Of a stretch of DNA of 45,208 nucleotides, positions 1 to 9,690 are shown piece after piece; within the stretch, counting starts at the first letter, position 1, and every line of letters starts with the position of its first letter. This DNA comes from Leishmania donovani (Eukaryota; Euglenozoa; Kinetoplastea; Trypanosomatida; Trypanosomatidae). The notes beneath the pieces are model-generated. The model worked only from the letters and a program-made list of their open reading frames with translations. It was not told the origin of the DNA and did not search any database. The stretch spans positions 404,132 to 449,339 of the forward strand of contig NC_018234.1 of assembly GCF_000227135.1 (NCBI RefSeq), read 5' to 3'. The translations under genes and the position numbers were made by a program.

Positions 1-1
1 G

Positions 2-2101
2 CTGCCGTCTGCTGGGTGGCACGCGTGCACGACGCACACGCAGGACCAGTGCTACCCGCCGGGTGCGAGCGCGAGCGGTGCGACGTCGGTGGTTGCTGTT
101 GTGCACGGGGACTGCTGCAGCGAGTCGAGCCGGAGCGCGGTTGTCGGGGAGGCGAGCATGGCGAGCGGGACGTGCGAGCTGACGCTGGACTACGACAAGG
201 TGTCCGCGTACCCCGCGGGATCGACGTACCACGTGTGCGTGTGGGACAGCGCGGACGACTCTGTGTGCACGACCGTGAGCGAGGCGCGCGTGAGCACGAA
301 CTGCACGCGCGGTGGCGGCGGTGGCCGGGGGCTGAGCCGTGGAACACTGATAGCGATCATTGTCGTGTGCGTGGTGGTGGGAACAACTTTTCTTTGTTTG
401 CTTTTGTGGACCGTGTGGTGCTGCTGCTGCCGCCGCAAGGCGGCTGAGGGCGCTTATACGAGGCCAGAGAAGGGGCGGCAACTCGTTGGTTTTCACGAGT
501 TTGGTGACGAAGACCGTCTTGTGGGCTATGTTATGAGTGGACGCCACCCGCTGCTGTACTACCCGTCCTCAAGCGTCCGCATGGACCGTTCGGTGAGCGC
601 ATCGCTAGGCTACCCTTCCATCAGCGGCTCAGGTCGCAGTGCCTTGGAAGAGGTGGAGGATGAGGGACGCGACCAGATTGCGCTTCAGGAGGCGCGGGAA
701 CGCTACAACTTACGACTAACGTTCGCGGAGCGGCTGCAGCTGCTCGAACTGGCGGAAAAGAACGCCGCTGCAGATGCGGCAGGCATGAACACGACGTACG
801 CCAGCGGGGACTCGTACCTGCACGGAGTAGCACAGCCCGAGCGCGGGCGCGTGGAGAGCATCTTGACCGAGGGGGGGCCGAGGGAGCTTGAGATGGATCT
901 CCCTGTGAGTGCCGCGGCCCCGCGCCACGCCGGCGCCAACGAACTCGAGTTCGCGGCCTTTGAGGTACCTGAGGAGCGCGACATCAGCTTGACCGCCGAC
1001 GCGAATGTGTCGCTGGAGATGGATCCCATCACGGGCGAGTACCAGAAGGTGCGTAGCCGATCCATTGAAAGCGCGCCGCGGCGGTGCCTCTCACCGGTGG
1101 AGAGCTGCTGGACAAACGAAGACTTCGAAGAGCGGGAGGAGGAGGAGAGCGACCGGAAGATTGCCGTCGAGGCGGCAATTCCCGACTCGGAGCTGAGTGT
1201 GCGGAGGTGGCCACGGCAGGCCGGTGGCGACCATGAGGAGCCGCGACGCGTAGTTGTGCGGCATTTTGCGAAACCGACATCGTCCAAGTCGCGCCGTAGT
1301 GCCTCACTGAACCGCAGCGGCAGCGGCGGCCGCCGACGTAGCCCCACCGGCTCCGGGAGCGACGACAGAAAGCAGCAGCCACACTATGACCCACTTGCAG
1401 TGATGCCGGTGACGCCAAAGGCGCTGCCAACGTCCAAGGGCCTCACGAACTACATCCTGTCGCTGCCAGACGGGGAGAATGATAGCCCGCCAGACCTTCG
1501 GACTAACACCGCGCACGAAGTCGGTGACACCAACACTGCCGAGTCCGCCATCTTCTCTCGCTCCCCGATCACCCATGCGGGGACAAACGACATCTCAGAG
1601 GAGGCGCTGCCGGTGGGCGTTGCACGCGTCCGGTCTTCCGAGGCCATCGCTGGCAAAGTCAACAGCGATGAGAGCGAGGATGACCTGCTTAGCTTCACGA
1701 CCACGCAGCGCTTCTACGACGAGAAGCGCTTCTTACGGGAGCAGGAAGACGGCAGGCGTCAGCGTCTGTGCAACTGGGAGGAGGAGGAGCGGGCACAGCT
1801 GGCGCAGGATGAGCTGAACGGTTACATGGCGCTCTCCTCGGCTACCGCAGCCGGCGGTAATACTGCTAACGCGTCCTCTGATCACTCGGAGAACAACGAC
1901 ACCGAGTACAATGCCGGCGGCGGCGTGGGAAAAGGCCACTACGGCAAGGCTACGGCGAAGCAAGAGGGCGAGGATGAGCAGGCGTACCACATCCCCGCTG
2001 CTCCAACGACGCTGCCGTCGCTGCCACCGGCCCCACGCCCGCAAACATTTCAGAACGACTACTATCACGTAGTCCCCACCGGCGGCACCGGCGCGAGTTA
2101 G
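2..2101 (+). CDS. Receptor-like surface protein, 3' part (5' end outside window)
   Basis: The frame is open from the window edge to TAG at 2099-2101, giving about 699 residues. The first ~113 residues are the membrane-proximal end of a Cys-rich ectodomain (HGDCC, YHVCVWD, SVCTT, a possible N-glycosylation site NCT, then a Gly-rich linker). A single hydrophobic helix follows at about nt 347-420 and ends in CCCCRRK, a likely palmitoylation and stop-transfer site. The ~554-residue cytoplasmic tail is hydrophilic. It holds a charged, probably helical segment (nt 643-780), a basic Arg/Ser stretch (nt 1290-1370), acidic clusters such as ESEDDLL, and a YHVV (YxxPhi-type) motif at nt 2063-2074 close to the C-terminus. 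Nt 1-342 match 15176-15517 of the large downstream gene with three differences; after that the two genes are unrelated. I do not recognise a named family. A signalling or adhesion role is inference. Confidence 0.8.
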   Translation: MPSAGWHACTTHTQDQCYPPGASASGATSVVAVVHGDCCSESSRSAVVGEASMASGTCELTLDYDKVSAYPAGSTYHVCVWDSADDSVCTTVSEARVSTNCTRGGGGGRGLSRGTLIAIIVVCVVVGTTFLCLLLWTVWCCCCRRKAAEGAYTRPEKGRQLVGFHEFGDEDRLVGYVMSGRHPLLYYPSSSVRMDRSVSASLGYPSISGSGRSALEEVEDEGRDQIALQEARERYNLRLTFAERLQLLELAEKNAAADAAGMNTTYASGDSYLHGVAQPERGRVESILTEGGPRELEMDLPVSAAAPRHAGANELEFAAFEVPEERDISLTADANVSLEMDPITGEYQKVRSRSIESAPRRCLSPVESCWTNEDFEEREEEESDRKIAVEAAIPDSELSVRRWPRQAGGDHEEPRRVVVRHFAKPTSSKSRRSASLNRSGSGGRRRSPTGSGSDDRKQQPHYDPLAVMPVTPKALPTSKGLTNYILSLPDGENDSPPDLRTNTAHEVGDTNTAESAIFSRSPITHAGTNDISEEALPVGVARVRSSEAIAGKVNSDESEDDLLSFTTTQRFYDEKRFLREQEDGRRQRLCNWEEEERAQLAQDELNGYMALSSATAAGGNTANASSDHSENNDTEYNAGGGVGKGHYGKATAKQEGEDEQAYHIPAAPTTLPSLPPAPRPQTFQNDYYHVVPTGGTGAS

Positions 2102-2964
2102 GTAGGAAGCGACACACACTTGTGTAGGTGTACCTGCTCGTGTCTCTGCTTCTCTCTATATGAGGGTGTGCCCGCTTCATCGCTCGATCGCGACCTCTGG
2201 CTTTCACATGATCCCCCCATCTCCGTCCGTCCTTGACAACCAACCGCACATGCACCCCCATCCCCGGATGGACCTCAGTGTCTTCCCCTCGAGCCGGGTG
2301 CGTTTTGGCTGCCGCCACTGAAGGGCCGCAGCTGCCTCGGAGTCACTGAGGCGCTCTCTCGTTCGCCTTTTTCGTTTTTCAATTCATTGTGTGTGTTTGC
2401 CTTTGTGTCTTCCCTGCATTTTCTACTCTGTGGTGTGCGCGTTACCGGCCGTAAGTGGGGATACGTATATATTCATCTGTTCCATCTCTCGTACTGCTGC
2501 TCCCTCTTCGTCCACGGCGTGGTGTTTGCCAGACGCCCCCTCCTCTTGTGTTGTGCTGCCCTGGTCTCGTTTTCTTCGCCTTGCGTTGTTGCTGTTTTGT
2601 GTGTTGGTGTTGGCCGTGTGGCGTTGCTCTCCTTCCTTTTATAGTTCTTCGTCTTAGGCGCGTGCTGGAGTTCGACCCCCACCTCCCCACCCAGAAAACA
2701 ACGCGTGACGTTGAATGTCTCTCTGCCACCTCTGCTCGACCAACAACCACACGCACACGCGCATCAACACGCAAGAAGAGCGATCACGTCGGGGAAAGAG
2801 GGGGGGGGAGGTGAAGCAGGCACACAGCGAGGGAGACACAGACTCTGAAGTGCACACACACACACACGAAAAAAGGACACAGTGATACACCGCATTTTGC
2901 TATCAGACTCCCTCTAATATCTCTCTCTATATATGTATACGCATGTGCGCGTCTGTGCATCTGG

Positions 2965-2967
<3 letters not shown>

Positions 2968-2998
<31 letters not shown>
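2968..2998. repeat. (GT)n microsatellite
   Basis: About 15 GT units in an uninterrupted run. A (CA)n run at about 2852-2867 lies some 100 bp upstream, so the two could pair as an imperfect inverted repeat in RNA. Confidence 0.9.
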
Positions 2999-3002
<4 letters not shown>

Positions 3003-4609
3003 CCGCTCACGCAATGGCACCATATCCTTTTTTTTTGTTGTTCTCGTCGTGTTTTGAGGCGCTTTCATTTTCTTTCTGACTTCGGAAACATATATCTCGC
3101 GCTCCGCCGCCCCCTCCTCCTCCTCCTCCTCCCCTTCCCTCGCCCGCCTTTGCTTTCTGTTTTCTGTTCTCTCTCTCGCTCTCTTCGTCCTTCTTGCTTG
3201 TTCGAGGGATGGGAGGAGGGAGGAAGGGAGGGGGCCCATTAGATGCACAACCCCTACATAGAGGCTTGCCTGATTCCCCATCGCCCCGCCCCGCCCCTCC
3301 CCTCCCTAACCAACCTTTCACGACTTTCTTTGTTTTTTTTTTTTTACTTCCATGGCTGTGCGTCTCCTCCTTTGCGAGTGTGCACGCTCTCAGAACTCAC
3401 GGACCCACACTCACACATCCACACACAGCCACAGACGCACATGTCAGCATGAGAATAACACCAAAAGGCAGAGCGCCTGTTTTCCTGTGCTCTCTTTTAC
3501 GTTTGGATTTGTGTGCTGGGCCAGGGCAGGAGCGAGCGTGGCGTGGTGCTTGTCGCCGTCGCCTCACCCCTCTACCAAGAACGTTCGTTTCTCTCCTCCC
3601 TCTCTCTCTGTCGTGGCGAGTCGCTCCCCAATCCGTCACCCCCACCCCCTCCACGTCACTGCACCGCTGTTTTCTTCTTCTTTTGATATTCGTTCTGCGT
3701 TTCAGGCTTCGCCAGCTGGAGAGATGAGACGAATCTGCCGTCGCTGTCCTGATGAATACCACACGCACGCGCTCAGATGTGCGCGTGCGTGCCCTATCCA
3801 CCGAGCGCAACGACGTCACCGCGATATGAAGCCCGTGTGCACACCACCGTCGCCGCGGCGAGTCGAAGCAGCGGCTGATGCCACACATAAACACGCACAC
3901 CCTGGGTGCAAGAGGAATGTTCTCTCTCTCTATAAGTAAAAGCTAACGTTTCTTGTATGCATGAGCGTTTCGACTCTTGCAGACATCTCACTCGATAGCA
4001 GCGCGCACACATCTGCAGACTACATGTACACACGTGCACAGATCATGTGTACATGCTTGTATGCCCGTGTGCATGTGCTGGTGCCATTTAGGTGACGTTC
4101 TTATTCCTCGTTGTTTCTCTTAGATGCAGACCGACGCCGCTTCCCACCTCCGTGTGTCTCGCCCCCCCTGCCTCTTCGTTGTCGCCTTCTCTCCCTGTGC
4201 ATGGCTTTGTGCGCGCTTGTGTGCGTGCGCATGAGCGCTTGGAGATAAACAACGAAACGCGAAGCACCGCCGTATCTGCTTTCCCCGTTTTCGTTATGCG
4301 TGCTCTAAGTCTCGCTTGCTTTCACTACCACAGCAACGTGCGCGCCGCTGTTTACGCCACTCACTCACGCAGGCAAACCCACCCTCACACACGCCAAGCA
4401 GCTCTCCATGTATGGATGATGCATGCGGGTGGTGTGCGCAGACGCCTCTTCATGTTTGCGTGGCCTCTTTTTTTTTTTGGTTGTCTTGTAAGCGTTGCCT
4501 CTGTGCGCATGCGCGCTCAAGCGAATGTGTGCGTATGTAGCGTGACCTGCAAACTTGTGCCTCGATACGATTGCTCGAGCGCTTTCCAACGTTGGTGCGC
4601 ACACACATG

Positions 4610-4630
4610 CACACACACACACACACACAG
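4610..4630. repeat. (CA)n microsatellite
   Basis: Uninterrupted CA dinucleotide run within the intergenic region. Confidence 0.85.
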
Positions 4631-7227
4631 GGGGAGCGAAGGAAGTTCAACAGAAAAGCGAAGAACGCAACATGGGAAAGGGGGCCACCAATCGCAGAAC
4701 GATGCAAGTCGCCTATGTTTTCTTTGTTGTTTGTTGGCTCGCGTTCGACCAAGCGTCTCTTCGCCACCGTTCGCGACCTATGCATCCCTTCATTTTCCTC
4801 CCTCGTGACTGCCTCCCTCCTCCATTCGTGGGATGCGCAGCGCTGAAACAAACACGCAAACATACACACACACACATCGAAAAAACAAAAACAAAAAAAC
4901 AGAAGCGGCAACGACAAGGGCAACATCGGCATCCACCTACAGAAACGGAAGCGGAAGAGGCGGACCATGGCAACACTAACGCACGCACGTGAGCGCGAAC
5001 GATCTTCGTCGTAGACCCCCCAGAAAACACTGAAAGAAAGCACTCTGTGCGGAAGGGTATCGCTCGTGGAGGGGCATTTCTCGCGTCCGTTGGCCGGCGC
5101 TGCTGGCGCGCCGTGCAGATGTGTGCGTGTGTGTGTGTGGCTGGCAAAGAGACGTTCCCGATCCTCCTCGCACGTGGTTCAGTGCCGATGTGTGTGCGTG
5201 CGTACATGTGGGCGATGTGCGGCGACCAACCGTGTGCTTCCGCTCATCTGTCTACACAGACGCACACGCACACCAACACAGCACTGCCTTTTCTGTCAAC
5301 GGCCGTCGTCTGTCCACCTCCGCCCGAAGTCCCCTCCGTTGCACATCCGCCCCGCCCCCGCCCTCCCTCTCTCACTCGCTCTCTCACTCACTCGTCTCTG
5401 TCTCTCGCTTTTTCCGCCTTCGTTCCTTCGGCGTTGTTGCCATGGGCTTTCATACCCTGCCGCACGAACACGTGCACGTGCGCACAATCATACACGTACA
5501 CGCACAAGACACTGTTCCTAAGCAACAGACACCTTTCACGATTTTCACCTCGATCAGCCACCACCGCCCCCTTATCATCGTTCTCCAAGGACACCCCACA
5601 CCTCTTCTTCGCTTGTTGTCGCTTCGTATTGTCGGGTGGTGTGCAGTGCGCCTCACTGCAGGTGTGCGTCTGTGTGTGTGTGTTCGCTTACCTGCGGATT
5701 TGTGTACGCACCCGCGGCCCGCCAATCAACAAGCACCGCATTGGCGCTGCGGACGACCGACAGGCTGAAGAGAATACATCCCACTCGCGGACCTTGAGCG
5801 AGACACCGCCGCATAAAACCAGAAAGTGCGAAAAGTGAGGAAGGAGGAACAGGGGGCAAGGTGAAGCAGTAACAGAGAGGTACACCGTCGCCAACGCAGC
5901 GGGACGGCGACGTGGACGTTGAAGCGACCGAAAGACGACGGGCGTATACGAGGAAGCCGCTCGAAAAGAAAATAAAAGAAGTGAGGGGGAGACTTTGTGC
6001 CCTCTCCTTATCGAGTCTGATATATCGCTTCCTGCCCCTCTGTTCCGTTGGTGCGTGCACGTGTGTCTGTGAAAGCAAAAAGCTTCTCCTCTTTTATCGC
6101 CTAACCCATCCACCCCTCATTCCGAAGACCTTGTCCTTCTACCTAAAGCGTGCGAGAAAATCAAAGGGCCATCGATTCTTCCGAGAAGCAACGAAGCGAA
6201 CACAGCAGCAACAGCAGCACCAAAACGGGGGGGGGGCAGAGCTGAGGCAGGCGTGTGAACCTTGCGAGCACCTGACCTGCTACTGCTCTCCCTCTCCCTC
6301 TCCCACTCTCTCGTCTCAACTCGTCGTGTTCTCGCGTTCCTCTGTCGACAGCTCGATTTTGCAAACACCCGCACACACGCACGAAGAGAGAGGGAAGGGA
6401 AAACGGGATTACCTCGCCCAGCAGACGCCGCACGAACGTGCGAGAACACGCGCAAACAACTTCTTGAGAAAGCGGAGCAAAAAACTCTGCAGACGCTCAA
6501 CCTGGCTTGTGCGTCTGCGCGCTCTGTGTCGCGGCGAGGCACACTTTTCCATCGCCTCCTTTTCTGCTGTTTGTGGTTGCGGCTCCTTTTTTGCCTCCCT
6601 CCCCCATCCCCCTCATCCTTTTCTGCCTCCCCGTGCTGCTGGCCAGGCAAAGAAGGGCAACGTGGAAGGCTTTCACTCGCTTTAGATTTTTCTTTTTTTT
6701 TTTTCGATTCCGTGTTGTGTGTGCTCTTATTTTCGTGTGGGGCAAGTGACTCTCCCTTCTTCTTTTTTCTACTCCCTACTCCTACCCATCTAACGACATC
6801 ATTGCAGCAGCCACACGCCACGTGTTGTGCCTTGTTATGTATACCTATATACATATTTTTTTTTTCGTGTGCTGCCTTGTAAGTACTGCCACGTGGCAGC
6901 TGCGCACCTCTCTCTATCGGATACATCCAAGAGAAGGAGACATCGCTTGAATCCGGAGACGGCCGTGATAGGTGTGCATGCGTGTGTGTGTGTAAGAAAG
7001 CAGATCGACAACGAAAAAGGAGGACAAGGTGGAGAGGCACACATCCAAGCAGGAGGGCACTTCGTCGTCGTAGCACGCACACACACGCGTATATATATAC
7101 ACACACAGCGAGAGGAAAGAGCAGAAGGATACACACGCACAAGGAAGGGCGGACATCTTCTCCAAGCCATTCATCCCCTCCACGTCTGCCCTCGTGTTGA
7201 CGTTTCTCCTTCTTCCTTTCTCGTAGC

Positions 7228-7262
7228 ATATATATATATATATATATAGTGTGTGTGTGTGT
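7228..7262. repeat. Compound (AT)n-(GT)n microsatellite
   Basis: An alternating AT tract at 7228-7248 is immediately followed by a GT tract. Such alternating purine-pyrimidine DNA is prone to slippage and to non-B structure. Confidence 0.9.
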
Positions 7263-9029
7263 GCGTGTGATCGACGCAAGTACCATAGCGACAAGCGACC
7301 ACAGCGCTCGCCAACAGTCACAACGGGAGACACACAGAGACTGACAGACAGAGGCGGAGAGGCGCCTTGCATACGTTTCTTTTTGTTAGCGTTACTCTCC
7401 TGCTCTCTTTCTCACTGTCTCTCGCTAGCTCTTTTTCTTGCTACAGCAGCGTGTCCTGGTCGCTGAGTCCCTTCCTTGCTCATCATACATCCATCGAACC
7501 ACGGCGACAACGAGCGGTAAATCACAGTCGCAAACGCAGGAAGAAATAGGAAGCACAGATCCGCCCTTTCCTTCAGCAGTCCGTTTTTACGAAGCAGCAT
7601 ACACGACTCCCTAAAAAGGATCCCCAGCGCGGCTGTCACCGTAAACGTCTGCAGGATTGCGTGCCTTCTGTCTCAGTTTTCGCCTTGCCTTACTTCTCCT
7701 CTCGTTGTCCTCCGATCGCCCTACTCCTCGTTGCTGCTCCCCCACTTCTTTCTCTGCGCTTTACCACCGCCACATCACCTCTTGCCATCGTTTTAGCCAC
7801 CATCCATTCTCGCAAGCTTGCTCTTTCTTTTTTCCCCTTTTCGTCCATATCCATTTTGAGACCTTTGTGTTGCGCGTGCACCCGTCAATTTTGCCTGGTT
7901 GTTGATTTTTTTTTCTGCTAATTTGCTCGCGCGCGTGTGTGTGTGTGTGTGTGTGCGTGTCTGTCTGGACGAGTGAGCGACTGGTTCGCGCGGCCGCGAC
8001 GACTTTGGTTTCTACTTGTGATTTCACATAAGGGCATCTCTCCTTCTGTATCTCTATGGGTATGGCTGCTTTTTATTCTTGACTCGTTCTCCCTTTCTTC
8101 GGTCCGGCAGCATCTCCCCTTCCATCCCCTGTGCCGCCTGCTGCACGCGTGCTGGTGCGATTTTATCTTACCCCGGTCGGTAGTCCTCCTCTCCGCAGGT
8201 TTCTCTCTTGCCTTCCTCCTTCTTTTGTTTTTTTTTGGTGGTGCTGGCTGAGGCGTCTTCTCTCTCGTCCTGCTCGAGCCGCGCGCGAGTGTGCGTGCGC
8301 GCGCGTCCGTGCAGACGGTCACGCTGCAGGTCGCGCGCCTCCCTCTGCTACTTGCTTTTTTCGCCTCATCCCAGATTTGTATCCGACTCCTTCTATACAT
8401 ACATGTGTACATGCTTTACACCATCGCCTGTCTCTCTTTCCGCTGTATCGCAGAGCCACAGAGACGACGACATCAGCGAAGGGCGCTTTACTCTTCCACG
8501 TTGTGGAGTGCTATGTGGGGTGTGTGATTGCTGTCCGGCGAAGCGGCTGCACCCCTCCCTCTCCTCCCGCGCGAGCGTGTGGCGCTCTCCTTCCCGCGTC
8601 GGCTGTTTTTCGTCGTGCTGTGTTTCTCGTCCTCTGTCGCCCTCTTTTGAACACTCACGACGACCACCGCCTCCCCGTCAAGGTGTCGCGGCTTCCTCGC
8701 TTTCCTGTTCTTGTTATTCGTTCTTGTTTTTTTTTTCCTTCTGCGACAAGGCGCTCAACCCGTCGACGTCATCCTCATCGCTGCGGTTGCCGTGTTCACG
8801 CGGCGCCTTTGTTTTTCGTGCATCTTTCCCTTGTAGCCGCGGCGCGTGCAGCGACCCTTTTCAGTGCCGCCCTCATCTGGGTGGCTGCGCTCTCCATTAG
8901 TACCCTTCGTGTGCTGAAGCCTCTCTCTCGCCGTCGTCGGCGGCGGTGGCGGCGGCGCGAGTGTGGGAGTGGGGCAGAGTCTTTGCCAGCCTACCCATTC
9001 ACCTCCACACACATTTCTCTCCTCCTCTC

Positions 9030-9388
9030 ATGTCCGCTCGAGGGTTTCCTCGGCGGTGCCGCGCACTGGTGTGCGTGGCGTCTGCGGCACTGGCACTCGC
9101 GCTGCTCATCCCGGCGGCGTGCGGCTTCGCCGGTGCTGCTGCTGCGGCGTCGATAACGGTGACGACGACGCCGTCGCTGCCGCTGCTCGACGTGCCGTTC
9201 CACGCGGACGTGGCGGGTGCCGGCAAGGGGCACAGTGTGTTTGTCTCCAGTCAGAGCGACTGCAGTGGTGCCTCGAAGGTGACGCCGGTGTGCACCCTTG
9301 GGAGTGCGGTGGATGGCGTCAGCTTCGTGAATGGGACGTGCGTGTTCCATGTGACGAGCGAGGCGCTGAGTGTCGACTTGACGAGGCC
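9030..9388 (+). CDS. Surface protein family member, 5' end only (truncated by gap)
   Basis: The ATG at 9030 opens MSARGFPRR followed by a hydrophobic signal peptide core (VCVASAALALALL). The mature start and first ectodomain module follow, including the SQSDC and NGTCVF segments. From nt 9058 to 9388 the sequence is identical to 9713-10043 of the next gene, but the first nine residues and all upstream DNA differ. The frame is open further upstream to about 8946; I chose 9030 because the signal peptide then sits at the N-terminus. The rest of the gene is missing at a 99-N gap. This is either a separate paralogue whose body was lost by collapse of a tandem array, or a misplaced contig end. Confidence 0.6.
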
Positions 9389-9487
9389 NNNNNNNNNNNN
9401 NNNNNNNNNNNNNNNNNNNNNNNNNNNNNNNNNNNNNNNNNNNNNNNNNNNNNNNNNNNNNNNNNNNNNNNNNNNNNNNNNNNNNNN
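9389..9487. other. Assembly gap, 99 N (paralogue junction)
   Basis: The left flank ends inside a surface-protein coding region. The right flank starts in non-coding DNA upstream of another copy. Unlike the other 99-N gaps, the flanks do not overlap end to end, so real sequence is probably missing here. Confidence 0.9.
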
Positions 9488-9690
9488 AGTCCGTGGCGTG
9501 AGACTGTGTCTGGCTGAGCATCAGACGGCCTCCGCTTTCGCTGCCCGTCGTCTCTGCCGACACCTCTCCAGCTCTTACACGCACACGCCACATCACAACC
9601 TCCCCCTCGGCCCGTTTTGCATCTCTCGCGCCTCCCTCGCCTCTCCTCGGCCCACCCGACCCGATTGCTGCGACGTTGCTTAACGGAGGG

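Larger units (their letters stand above)
2102..9029 (+). other. Long intergenic region with microsatellites, no supportable gene
   Basis: About 6.9 kb between the stop of the first surface gene and the start of the next. It contains many short CA/GT tracts, poly-T runs and C/T-rich stretches. The open frames here translate to low-complexity His/Thr, Cys/Val or Ser/Leu strings, overlap in several frames and lack recognisable domains. It presumably holds the 3' UTR of the upstream gene, and near its end the polypyrimidine tract and splice acceptor of the next mRNA. I saw no tRNA, rRNA or snRNA signature. Confidence 0.6.

Noticed and set aside
2660..2690. tRNA-like T-arm (gttcgaccccc)
   Set aside because: No matching acceptor stem, anticodon arm or D-arm could be built around it.
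6117..7286. 389-residue minus-strand open frame
   Set aside because: Its translation includes dinucleotide-repeat strings (IYIYIY, HTHTHT) and purine-rich low complexity. The strand also opposes all real genes.
8946..9029. Upstream extension of the truncated surface gene
   Set aside because: The extension would place about 28 non-signal residues before the signal peptide; ATG 9030 fits better.
9676..9690. Upstream start giving MLNGGMERR
   Set aside because: The codon at 9676 is TTG. The first ATG in frame is 9691 and directly precedes the signal peptide.
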